Program-made: the position numbers and the translations under genes
Notes under the pieces: generated by a model
What the model was told of the DNA's origin: nothing
Seen by the model: only the letters and a program-made list of their open reading frames with translations
The model's database searches: none
Part shown: one piece after another, positions 1-7,889 of the stretch
How positions within the stretch are numbered: position 1 is the stretch's first letter
Layout of the letters: each line of letters opens with the position of its first letter
Assembly: GCA_035515055.1 (NCBI GenBank)
Contig: DATJBV010000062.1
Span: forward strand, 1 to 64,000
DNA: 64,000 nucleotides
Source of the DNA: Pollutimonas sp035515055
Lineage (GTDB): Bacteria; Pseudomonadota; Gammaproteobacteria; Burkholderiales; Burkholderiaceae_B
Reading direction: 5' to 3'

Positions 1-846
1 GCCTGGCGCATGCCGTGCACGGTCAAGGAAATTGCGCGCGACAACGACGACTTCGTGCTGCGCACCAGCCAAGGCAATATCGTCTCCCGGCAACTGGTGC
101 TTGCCACGGGCGGCATGGCCATTCCCCAGCTGGGCGCCACGGACTTTGCCCTGGGCATTGCGCGGCAGTTCGGGCTGAAGGTGATAGAGCCGCGCCCGGC
201 ATTGGTGCCGTTGACCTTCGACAGCCAGGCGTGGGCGCCCTTCGTGCCCTTAAGTGGCGTCGCGCTGGAAGTCAACGTAAAGAACAACGCCGCGCCCAAG
301 CCAGTCGAATTTTTGGAAGACTTGCTGTTCACGCATCGTGGCCTGTCTGGCCCCGCCATCCTGCAGATATCCAGCTTCTGGAACCCTGGCGAACCCATAC
401 ACGTCGACCTGGCGCCGAACCAGGAGCTGGAACGGCAGCTATTGGCCGCCAAGCAGGGCAGCCGCCAACAATTGGGGACCGTGCTGGCCGGCATGTGGCC
501 CAAGCGCCTGGCCGAACAGTGGCTCGCCAACAGCACGTCGGCTGGCAAGGACGCGGGTGCGCTGCGCCTGGCCGATGTGCCCGACAAAGTATTGCGCGCG
601 CTCGTCCAAGAGATTCATCGCTGGTCGCTCACGCCCAGCGGCACGGCCGGCTACAAGAAGGCCGAGGTGATGCGCGGCGGCGTGGATACGGCCGGGCTGA
701 ACCAGAAGACGATGGAAGCCAAGGCCGTGCCAGGCCTTTATTTCATCGGCGAGGCGGTGGATGTGACGGGCTGGTTGGGCGGGTATAACTTCCAGTGGGC
801 GTGGGCTTCAGGGGTGGCTTGTGGGAGAGGGCTTGTGGGCCGTTGA
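1..846 (+). CDS. HI0933-type FAD-dependent oxidoreductase (5' truncated)
   Basis: The frame is open from base 1, so this is the C-terminal 281 residues of a gene that begins outside the window. It resembles the HI0933/YhiN-like flavoprotein family (TIGR03862 type). The visible marks are the LVLATGGMAIPQLGATDFAL segment near the start, the DLLFTHRGLSGPAILQIS segment in the middle, and the C-terminal GLYFIGEAVDVTGWLGGYNF segment that closes over FAD in this family. No substrate is known for these proteins, so only a flavin-dependent oxidoreductase role can be claimed. The gene ends with TGA and is followed by a 1-kb non-coding stretch. Confidence 0.85.
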   Translation, partial: AWRMPCTVKEIARDNDDFVLRTSQGNIVSRQLVLATGGMAIPQLGATDFALGIARQFGLKVIEPRPALVPLTFDSQAWAPFVPLSGVALEVNVKNNAAPKPVEFLEDLLFTHRGLSGPAILQISSFWNPGEPIHVDLAPNQELERQLLAAKQGSRQQLGTVLAGMWPKRLAEQWLANSTSAGKDAGALRLADVPDKVLRALVQEIHRWSLTPSGTAGYKKAEVMRGGVDTAGLNQKTMEAKAVPGLYFIGEAVDVTGWLGGYNFQWAWASGVACGRGLVGR

Positions 847-883
847 TGCATTGGCGCATCGGGATGTGATTCTTTTGACGCGC

Positions 884-1176
884 GACGGGGCTGGGGGGAA
901 GATTGCGCTCCCGTGGCCTGCTCGGCGCCCTGCGCGCCTCGCCCGCATCGCCTTGCTCGTCCGCGCCTTCGCGCTACCTTCGCCTACGGCTCGCTCGGCC
1001 CCGAAGTCGCTGCAATCGTCCCCCCAGCCCCGTCCCGCTGCGTTATGTTGGATCGCGCCGTTGTTGGGACGGTCTGCGTGCTTGCATTCTCGCCGCCTCC
1101 ACTTCGGCTAAGAAGAGTGTGCGGTGCCGCCGATTTGCGCGCCCCTGCGGCGCGCAAATCGGCATTCGGGCTGGTG
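884..1176 (-). repeat. Structured dispersed repeat, copy A (reverse orientation)
   Basis: Read on the minus strand, this is one of three related elements in the window (the others start near 1225 and 12301). Domain 1 holds a perfect 15-bp hairpin (1129-1143 with 1149-1163). Domain 2 is closed by a 23-bp terminal inverted repeat with one mismatch (884-906 with 1012-1034). Inside lies the family core, which contains GAGGCGCGCAGGGCGCCGAG and GCGCGGACGAGC. Copy A and copy B are oriented away from each other. No protein is encoded: the open frames here are short and not conserved as peptides. Confidence 0.8.
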
Positions 1177-1224
1177 GATTGGAGGGTTGTGTTGATCGCG
1201 TCTTTGCCCTTCAAGTCGCAAATA

Positions 1225-1548
1225 ACGAGGCAACACATTCGCGGCCAGCCCAGCTTCAATGCCCAAAATGGCCGGGCAGGCCGGACATTTTGGGCGAGCG
1301 CCAGCACGTCTTCTGGCTGGCCCCCACGGCAACGCCAAAATGCCAAGCACACCGTTCTTCCCGACGTGGGGTCAACAAACCCACCGCAGTCACGGGGAAG
1401 CGGCATGGCGGTGGACGGGCTTCGAGGACGCAGCGAGCCGTAGGCGAAGGTAGCGCGCATGCGCGGACGAGCAAGGCGATGCGGGCGAGGCGCGCAGGGC
1501 GCCGAGCAGGCCAAGGGCCCGGCGGCCGCCATGCCGCTCCCCCGTGAC
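1225..1548 (+). repeat. Structured dispersed repeat, copy B
   Basis: Second copy of the family, ending about 100 bp before the glycine riboswitch. It begins with ACGAGGCA, as copy C does. Domain 1 has a 10-bp hairpin (1261-1270 with 1286-1295) and a weaker second hairpin. Domain 2 is closed by inverted arms 1389-1411 and 1526-1548, which match at 22 of 23 positions. The arm sequence (GTCACGGGGAAGCGGCATGG on the left) differs completely from copy A although the core inside is nearly identical. The bases between this copy and about 1594 show no other structure. Confidence 0.8.
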
Positions 1549-1594
1549 GTGTAAAGAACCCCCCCGCCGTCGCCAAGAACGAATAATCTTTCAT

Positions 1595-1624
1595 TTGGCG
1601 TTCCCCCACTTTTCGAGTTATTCT
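1595..1624 (+). promoter_or_regulatory. Candidate sigma-70 promoter of the gcv riboswitch transcript
   Basis: TTGGCG at 1595-1600 and TATTCT at 1619-1624 are separated by 18 bp. They would start a transcript near 1630, just ahead of the first glycine aptamer. The match is moderate and is proposed mainly from position. Confidence 0.35.
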
Positions 1625-1647
1625 TCACGATTGCTGTTATTAACAGA

Positions 1648-1854
1648 GTGGGAGAGCGTCGGTTCACCCGGCCGCCGAAGGCGCAATTCGCCCAGAATCG
1701 CTCAGGCACCCCGTACCACTTTTGTATTGTCTTGGTCTCGTCGACACGCAAGACAGCATTCTGGAGAGACTTGCACTGTGCCGTACTGGCCGGCCGGCAA
1801 GCGCCGAAGGTGAACGCCCGGTTCGTGGGTTAACTCTCAGGCAAAAGGACAGAA
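1648..1854 (+). promoter_or_regulatory. Tandem glycine riboswitch
   Basis: Two glycine aptamers precede gcvT. Aptamer 1 (about 1648-1719) has a GUGG/CCAC closing stem and the family blocks GGGAGAGC, CGCCGAAGGCGCAA and CGCTCAGGCACC. Aptamer 2 (about 1759-1854) has CTGGAGAGAC, CGCCGAAGGTGAACG and AACTCTCAGGCAAAAGGACA. The linker of about 39 nt contains a 7-bp hairpin (1728-1734 with 1749-1755). Family knowledge: glycine binding controls expression of the glycine cleavage operon, normally switching it on when glycine is abundant. No clear terminator with a U-run lies before the ATG, so control may be at translation. Confidence 0.95.
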
Positions 1855-1914
1855 GGGCGGTGCTGGCCAGCATAATGTTGGCTTACGTCGTTCATTCCTG
1901 TTTCCGGAGCCATC

Positions 1915-3009
1915 ATGTCGTCTGTTCTCAAGCAAACCCCACTGCATTCCGTCCATATACTGACCGGGGCCAAGATGGTCGATTTCGGCGGGTGGGACAT
2001 GCCGGTCGCTTACGGTTCCCAGCTGGACGAGCACCACGCGGTGCGTCGCGACGCCGGCATGTTCGATGTGTCGCACATGCTTAACGTCGACGTGACCGGT
2101 CCCGACGCCACGGCTTACCTCAAGCGCCTGCTCGCCAACGACGTCACCAAGCTCACCGTCCCGGGCAAGGCCTTGTATTCGTGCATGCTTAATCCGCAAG
2201 GCGGCGTGATCGACGACCTTATTGTCTACTTCTTCGGCGACCACGAATGGCGTGTCGTCGTGAACGCGGGCTGCGCCGATAAAGACCTTGCCTGGATGCA
2301 GGGCGTCGTCGCCTCCGAAAAATTCAATGTTGCCGTAACGCCGCGACGCGACCTGGCCATGGTTGCCGTGCAAGGTCCCAATGCGCGCGCCAAGGTGTGG
2401 GCCGTCCGCCCCGAATGGCAAGCGGCGACCGAAGCCCTGACCGCCTTCAGCGGGGTGGCGGTAGCCGCCGACACGCTCGTCGCGCGTACAGGCTACACCG
2501 GTGAAGACGGCTTCGAAGTCGTGTTGCCGGCAAGCCAGGTGGAAGACTTCTGGCGTGAACTCGAGCAAGCGGGCGTGCGTCCTTGCGGCCTGGGCGCGCG
2601 CGACACCTTGCGCCTGGAAGCCGGAATGAACTTATTCGGCCAGGAAATGGACGAGCAGGTGAATCCTCTGGTGTCTGCCCTGGCATGGACCGTCTCGTTC
2701 AAAGATCCGGCGCGCAACTTCATTGGCCGCGATGCCATCGAAGGTTTCACCCCGGACCGCATGCTGGTGGGCGTCAAGCTCCTGGAGCGCGGCATGATGC
2801 GCGGCCACATGAAAGTGCGCACGCAGCAGGGCGAAGGCGAGTTGACCAGCGGCTCGATGTCGCCCACGATGGGCGTGTCCATCGGCATGGCTCGCGTGCC
2901 TTTGGGGGCCCAGGTCGGCGATTCGGTCGAGGTCGAAATCCGCAACAAGTGGCTGCCGGCGCAAGTCGTGAAGATGCCATTCGTACGCAACGGCAAAATT
3001 GTCGCGTAG
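1915..3009 (+). CDS. gcvT: Glycine cleavage system T protein (aminomethyltransferase)
   Basis: This cytosolic enzyme takes the aminomethyl group from the lipoyl arm of the H protein, passes its carbon to tetrahydrofolate as 5,10-methylene-THF, and releases ammonia. The 364-residue product has the usual GcvT length. It shows the N-terminal HSVHILTGAKMVDFGGWDMP segment and the folate-site signature ARDTLRLEAGMNLFGQEMD near residue 230. The ATG is preceded by CCGGAG about six bases upstream. It is the first gene of gcvT-gcvH-gcvP and lies directly behind the glycine riboswitch. Confidence 0.97.
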   Translation: MSSVLKQTPLHSVHILTGAKMVDFGGWDMPVAYGSQLDEHHAVRRDAGMFDVSHMLNVDVTGPDATAYLKRLLANDVTKLTVPGKALYSCMLNPQGGVIDDLIVYFFGDHEWRVVVNAGCADKDLAWMQGVVASEKFNVAVTPRRDLAMVAVQGPNARAKVWAVRPEWQAATEALTAFSGVAVAADTLVARTGYTGEDGFEVVLPASQVEDFWRELEQAGVRPCGLGARDTLRLEAGMNLFGQEMDEQVNPLVSALAWTVSFKDPARNFIGRDAIEGFTPDRMLVGVKLLERGMMRGHMKVRTQQGEGELTSGSMSPTMGVSIGMARVPLGAQVGDSVEVEIRNKWLPAQVVKMPFVRNGKIVA

Positions 3010-3064
3010 TATTTGCAAACGCACAGCATCACCAGAATACCTATCAATTTCACGGAGCAATTAA

Positions 3065-3445
3065 ATGAATCTTCCCGATGATCGCAAATACACGTCTTCT
3101 CACGAGTGGGTAAAGGTCGAAGGCGACCTCCTCGCCGTGGGCATCACCGACCCCGCTCAAGACCAATTGGGCGACCTGGTGTTTGTGGGTGATGTCAACC
3201 CCGGCGCTTCGCTTAACAAAGGCGAGACCGCCGGTGTCGTGGAATCGGTCAAGGCCGCATCCGACATTTATGCGCCCGTCGATGGCGAAATCGTTGCGTT
3301 CAACGAGGCGCTCAACGACGAGCCCAACCTCATCAACGAGGCGGCATTCGATACCTGGATCTTCAAGATCAAGCCGGTCAACATGGCCGACATCGAGTCC
3401 CTGCTCGATGCCGCCGGCTACGAAGCCGTTGTGAACGCCGGCTAA
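3065..3445 (+). CDS. gcvH: Glycine cleavage system H protein (lipoyl carrier)
   Basis: This small shuttle protein (126 residues, normal length) carries the aminomethyl intermediate between P, T and L proteins on a lipoylated lysine. The lipoylation motif ETAGVVESVKAASDIYAPVDG, with the modified lysine in ESVKA, lies near residue 63. A GGAG ribosome site sits seven bases before the ATG. The gene is 55 bp after gcvT and shares its riboswitch-controlled transcript. The L protein gene is not in the window. Confidence 0.97.
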   Translation: MNLPDDRKYTSSHEWVKVEGDLLAVGITDPAQDQLGDLVFVGDVNPGASLNKGETAGVVESVKAASDIYAPVDGEIVAFNEALNDEPNLINEAAFDTWIFKIKPVNMADIESLLDAAGYEAVVNAG

Positions 3446-3453
3446 TTTGTTTA

Positions 3454-3480
3454 CAGCCATGGCGGTTCTTGCCATGGCTG
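3454..3480 (+). other. Strong hairpin between gcvH and gcvP
   Basis: CAGCCATGGC (3454-3463) and GCCATGGCTG (3471-3480) form a perfect 10-bp stem with a 7-base loop, nine bases after the gcvH stop. There is no following U-run, so it is more likely an mRNA-stabilising or processing hairpin than a terminator. It could set the relative amounts of H and P protein. Confidence 0.6.
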
Positions 3481-3521
3481 CTTAGTGTCCTTGCTGCGAA
3501 CTTATTCCGTTTAGGTTGATT

Positions 3522-6395
3522 ATGTTGCGTGATTTAGATCCCCATTCCGATTTCATTCCCCGCCATATTGGGCCGGGACAAGCCGACCAGGCCAAAATGC
3601 TGGCCGCCATCGGGGCGTCCGACCTGGACTCCCTTATCAAGGAAGTCGTGCCCCCCAGCATCTTGAAGCGCGGGGCGCTCAAGCTGCCGCAGGCGCGCAG
3701 CGAAGCCGATGCACTGGCCGAGCTGAAGGAAATTGCGGGGCGGAATCAGGTGTTTCGCAACTACATCGGCCAGGGATACTACGGCACGCACGTGCCCAAT
3801 GTCATCCTGCGCAACATTCTTGAAAACCCGGCCTGGTACACGGCATATACGCCGTACCAGCCAGAAATTTCGCAAGGGCGGCTCGAGGCCCTGCTGAACT
3901 ACCAAACCATGGTGGCCGACCTTACCGGCCTGGACATCGCCAACGCGTCGCTGCTCGACGAGGGCACGGCGGCGGCCGAAGCAATGACGCTGACGCGGCG
4001 CGGTTCGCGCGTCAAGAGCAATGTGTTCTTTGCGTCGGTTCACTGCCATCCGCAAACACTGGAAGTCCTGCGCACCCGTGCCAGCGGCCTGGGTATCGAC
4101 GTCGTGGTGGGCGACGAGGCGAATGGCCTGCCCGAGTGCTTCGGCGTGTTGCTGCAATATCCGCACAGCCTGGGCGGCGTCTCCGACTACCGGGCATTGG
4201 CCGAAGCGGCGCATGCCAACGGCGCGGTCGTGGCGGTGGCCACCGACCTGCTGGCCTTGGCCGTGCTGGCTCCCCCCGGCGAGTGGGGGGCCGATATCGC
4301 TATCGGTTCAACGCAGCGCTTCGGCGTGCCGTTGGGCTTTGGCGGTCCGCACGCCGGCTTCATGGCCTGCAAAGACGCCTACAAGCGCAATATGCCGGGC
4401 CGCCTGGTCGGCGTGTCGAAAGACAGCCAGGGCGCGCCTGCACTACGCCTGGCCTTGCAAACTCGCGAGCAGCATATCCGCCGCGAAAAGGCCACGTCAA
4501 ATATTTGCACGGCGCAGGTGCTGCTTGCCGTAATGGCGGGCATGTACGCGGTGTGGCACGGCCCGGCCGGCTTGAAGAAGATCGCCGAACGCGTCGCTTA
4601 TCTGACGGCTTATCTGCGCCAGTCGCTGGAACAGGTGGGTGTCACTGTCGTGAACGCCAGCTACTTCGACACGCTGTTGCTCGACACCGGCGCCAAGACA
4701 CAGGCCATCGTCAAGGCGGCGCAGGCTGCTTCCATCAATCTGCGCCAGGTCGGCGCGAACCAGCTTGCCATTTCGCTGGACGAAACGGTAACGCCCGCCG
4801 ATCTCGACGCGTTGATGCAAGCGTTTGCACAGGCCCTTGGCACGTCGTGGGACGCGGCGGCAACGCCGGCACTGCCTGAAGTCAGCGGCATTCCGACGGA
4901 ACTACTGCGTTTGTCCCCAATACTCTCGCACCCCATCTTCAGCCGCATCCAGTCGGAAACCGACATGCTGCGCTATTTGCGCGGCTTGGCCGACAAGGAC
5001 CTGGCGCTGGACCGCACCATGATCCCGCTCGGTTCGTGCACAATGAAGCTGAATGCAACGGCCGAGATGATACCCATTTCGTGGCCCGAATTTGCCAACA
5101 TGCACCCGTTTGCGCCTGAATCGCAAAGCCAGGGCTATAAAGAGCTTATCGACCGTCTGTCGGCGGCGCTGTGCGAAATTACAGGCTACGATTCGATCAG
5201 CCTTCAGCCCAACTCGGGCGCGCAGGGCGAATATGCCGGTTTGCTGGCCATCCGCGCCTATCACCAGGCCAATGGCCAGCATCAGCGCAACATCTGCCTG
5301 ATCCCAGCTTCGGCTCACGGCACCAATCCAGCGTCGGCGCAACTGGCCGGCATGGACGTGGTGGTCGTGGCGTCGGACGAAAACGGCAACGTGGACGTGG
5401 CCGACTTGAAAGCCAAGATAGCCAGCGTCGGCGACCGCCTGGCCGCGCTCATGATTACCTACCCGTCGACACACGGTGTTTTCGAGGTTGCCATCACCGA
5501 TATCTGCGCCATGGTGCACGACGCTGGCGGCCAGGTGTACCTGGACGGCGCCAACATGAACGCCATGGTCGGCCTGGCCCAGCCCGGCAAGTTCGGATCC
5601 GACGTGTCGCACCTGAATCTGCACAAAACGTTTTGCATTCCTCATGGCGGTGGCGGCCCGGGCGTCGGCCCTGTGGCCGTGCGGTCCCACCTCGCACCCT
5701 ATTTGCCGGGCCTGCTCAACGAATCCGGCCAGCTACCCGCCGGCACTACGGTTGGGCCGGTGTCGGCCGCGCCTTACGGTTCGGCCAGCATTTTGCCTAT
5801 TCCTTACCTGTACATCACGTTGATGGGCGCCGAAGGCCTGTTGGCTGCCACGGAAGTGGCCATCCTGAACGCCAACTATATTGCGCACCGCCTGCGCGAC
5901 CATTACCCCATTCTGTACGCGGGCCACAATGGCCGCGTGGCCCACGAGTGCATACTGGACATACGGCCCATTAAAGACAGCTGCGGCATTTCCAACGAGG
6001 ACATTGCCAAGCGCCTGGTCGACTACGGTTTTCACGCACCCACCATGAGCTTCCCGGTGGCGGGCACGCTAATGGTCGAGCCCACCGAGTCCGAAGGGCT
6101 GGCCGAACTGGACCGCTTCATCCACGCCATGATCGCCATACGCGCCGAGATCTCGGCCATAGAAAACGGCACGAAAGACGCTAACGACAATGTGTTGAAG
6201 AACGCGCCGCACACCGCGCAGATGCTGCTGGTTACCGAATGGCATCACGACTACACGCGCGAAGAAGCGGCGTACCCGGTAAGCGAATTGCGCGCCAACA
6301 AGTACTGGTCTTCAGTCGCGCGGGTCGATAACGCGTATGGCGACAGGAACTTGATCTGTTCCTGCCCTGCCATCGAAGACTACATGGAGGCCTAG
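3522..6395 (+). CDS. gcvP: Glycine dehydrogenase (decarboxylating), P protein
   Basis: This PLP enzyme decarboxylates glycine and transfers the aminomethyl group to the H protein lipoyl arm. The 957-residue product is the single-chain form, with both halves fused. The PLP lysine is in the C-terminal half at LNLHKTFCIPHGGGGPG, followed by the glycine-rich loop typical of GcvP. The ATG at 3522 (protein MLRDLDPHSDF) is preferred over an in-frame TTG at 3516 because the AGG at 3513-3515 is well spaced only for the ATG. It is the last gene of the operon and converges on the aminotransferase gene with a 16-bp gap. Confidence 0.97.
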   Translation: MLRDLDPHSDFIPRHIGPGQADQAKMLAAIGASDLDSLIKEVVPPSILKRGALKLPQARSEADALAELKEIAGRNQVFRNYIGQGYYGTHVPNVILRNILENPAWYTAYTPYQPEISQGRLEALLNYQTMVADLTGLDIANASLLDEGTAAAEAMTLTRRGSRVKSNVFFASVHCHPQTLEVLRTRASGLGIDVVVGDEANGLPECFGVLLQYPHSLGGVSDYRALAEAAHANGAVVAVATDLLALAVLAPPGEWGADIAIGSTQRFGVPLGFGGPHAGFMACKDAYKRNMPGRLVGVSKDSQGAPALRLALQTREQHIRREKATSNICTAQVLLAVMAGMYAVWHGPAGLKKIAERVAYLTAYLRQSLEQVGVTVVNASYFDTLLLDTGAKTQAIVKAAQAASINLRQVGANQLAISLDETVTPADLDALMQAFAQALGTSWDAAATPALPEVSGIPTELLRLSPILSHPIFSRIQSETDMLRYLRGLADKDLALDRTMIPLGSCTMKLNATAEMIPISWPEFANMHPFAPESQSQGYKELIDRLSAALCEITGYDSISLQPNSGAQGEYAGLLAIRAYHQANGQHQRNICLIPASAHGTNPASAQLAGMDVVVVASDENGNVDVADLKAKIASVGDRLAALMITYPSTHGVFEVAITDICAMVHDAGGQVYLDGANMNAMVGLAQPGKFGSDVSHLNLHKTFCIPHGGGGPGVGPVAVRSHLAPYLPGLLNESGQLPAGTTVGPVSAAPYGSASILPIPYLYITLMGAEGLLAATEVAILNANYIAHRLRDHYPILYAGHNGRVAHECILDIRPIKDSCGISNEDIAKRLVDYGFHAPTMSFPVAGTLMVEPTESEGLAELDRFIHAMIAIRAEISAIENGTKDANDNVLKNAPHTAQMLLVTEWHHDYTREEAAYPVSELRANKYWSSVARVDNAYGDRNLICSCPAIEDYMEA

Positions 6396-6411
6396 GCCTC
6401 TCGGGGGCGTC

Positions 6412-7737
6412 TTATTCCACGGTCTTCAGCACATTTGCTATGCAGCTGAAGATCTCCTGGATCTGGTCTTCCTGGATGACCAGCGGCGGCGACACGGCAA
6501 TAATATCGCCCGTGAAGCGCACCATGACGCCCCGATCGAAACACTTGCGGAAGACCTCGGCCGCGCGGGCGCCCGGCGCATCGGGCCGCGGGGCCAGCTC
6601 AATGCCCGCCACCAGGCCCAGATTGCGCACATCGATGACGTGCGGGGCGTCTTCCAGCCCATGCGCGGCATCTTCGAATGTGCCCGTCAGCGAACTTGAA
6701 CGCTCGAACAGCTTGTCGCGGCCATAGATCTCCAGCGTTGCAAGAATGGCGGCGGTGGCCAGCGGGTGGGCCGAGTAGGTGTAGCCGTGGAAGAATTCGA
6801 TGCCGTTGGCGGCCGCTCCCAGTATGGTGTCGTGGATCTCGCGCTTGATCGCCACCGCGCCGGCGGGAACACTGGCATTGCTGATGCCCTTGGCTAGCGT
6901 CATCAAGTCTGGCGTAACGCCGAAGTATTCGGCCGCCGTCGCGGCGCCCAGCCGTCCGAAGCCGGTGATGACTTCATCGAAAATCAGCAAAATGCCATGC
7001 TTCTGCGTAATGGCGCGCAGCTTTTCCAGGTAGCCCTTGGGCGGCACCAGCACGCCCGTGGAACCGGCCAGCGGTTCGACGATGACAGCGGCAATGGTCG
7101 ACGCATCGTGCAAGGCCACCAGACGCTCGAGCTCGTCGGCCAGGTGTGCTCCCCACGCCGGCTGGCCGCGCGAGTGCGCGTTCTGCGACAAGTCGTGCGT
7201 ATGCGGCAAGTGGTCTACCGAAGGCAGCAGGGCGCCGGAAAACGTCTTGCGATTGGGCGAAATACCGCCCACCGAGATGCCGCCGAAGCCCACGCCATGG
7301 TAGCCGCGTTCGCGGCCGATAAGCCGCGTGCGCTGGCCCTCGCCTCGCGCCCGGTGATAGGCCAGCGCGATCTTCAATGCCGTGTCGACCGATTCGGAGC
7401 CCGAGTTGGTGAAGAAGATACGGTCCATTCCCGCAGGCATGAGGCTGGCCACCGCGGTTGCGGCTCGAAATGAGTCGCTATGCCCCAGCTGAAAGCTGGG
7501 GGCGAAGTCCATTTCGGCCGCCTGCCTGGAGATGGCCTCGACGATTTCCGGCCGTCCATGCCCGGCATTGACGCACCACAAACCCGCGGTGCCATCCAGG
7601 ATTTGCTGCCCCTTCACCGACGTGTAATACATGCCCTTGGCCTTGGCCAGCAGCCGAGGCTCTTCCTTGAACTGGCGATTGGCGGTAAAGGGCATCCACA
7701 GATTGGAGAGATCGGGAATTGCGGCTAGGCTGGACAT
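6412..7737 (-). CDS. Class III aminotransferase (omega-amino acid:pyruvate type)
   Basis: A PLP-dependent transaminase of 441 residues in the class III (beta-alanine/omega-amino acid to pyruvate) group. The N-terminal LWMPFTANRQFKEEPRLL matches the omega-amino-acid:pyruvate aminotransferase subgroup. The cofactor site is LIFDEVITGFGRLGAATAAE, with the PLP lysine in LMTLAKGISN. ATG at 7737 is chosen because GAGG lies five bases upstream; an in-frame GTG at 7743 overlaps that ribosome site. It is divergent from a MocR-type regulator gene, which suggests control by an amino compound. The exact substrate (beta-alanine, GABA, a polyamine product) cannot be read from the sequence. Confidence 0.85.
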   Translation of the reverse strand: MSSLAAIPDLSNLWMPFTANRQFKEEPRLLAKAKGMYYTSVKGQQILDGTAGLWCVNAGHGRPEIVEAISRQAAEMDFAPSFQLGHSDSFRAATAVASLMPAGMDRIFFTNSGSESVDTALKIALAYHRARGEGQRTRLIGRERGYHGVGFGGISVGGISPNRKTFSGALLPSVDHLPHTHDLSQNAHSRGQPAWGAHLADELERLVALHDASTIAAVIVEPLAGSTGVLVPPKGYLEKLRAITQKHGILLIFDEVITGFGRLGAATAAEYFGVTPDLMTLAKGISNASVPAGAVAIKREIHDTILGAAANGIEFFHGYTYSAHPLATAAILATLEIYGRDKLFERSSSLTGTFEDAAHGLEDAPHVIDVRNLGLVAGIELAPRPDAPGARAAEVFRKCFDRGVMVRFTGDIIAVSPPLVIQEDQIQEIFSCIANVLKTVE

Positions 7738-7829
7738 GGTCACCTCGGGCGGTAAGAGGAAGTGGGAATGGGCATGGCCCAGACACCTATTCTCGTCGGG
7801 TGCATGGACGAATGAAATATACAGTTAAC

Positions 7830-7853
7830 CCAATAAAGGAATTACCGTATTGG
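7830..7853. promoter_or_regulatory. Candidate operator in the aminotransferase/MocR divergent region
   Basis: CCAATA (7830-7835) and TATTGG (7848-7853) are inverted 12 bp apart in the 152-bp divergent space, just before TATAAA at 7857. MocR-type proteins often bind the promoter they share with a divergent target. The site is proposed from symmetry and position alone. Confidence 0.25.
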
Positions 7854-7889
7854 TGCTATAAACAAGACTGTACAGAACCAGGGCCACCC

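Noticed and set aside
847..1224. Insertion sequence with transposase
   Set aside because: The 23-bp inverted ends of copy A look like transposon ends, but there is no transposase frame and no clear target duplication.
984..1751. Minus-strand open frame of 255 codons across the repeats
   Set aside because: It runs through both repeat copies and into the riboswitch. Its composition is Arg/Ala/Pro-rich and the peptide is not kept between copies.
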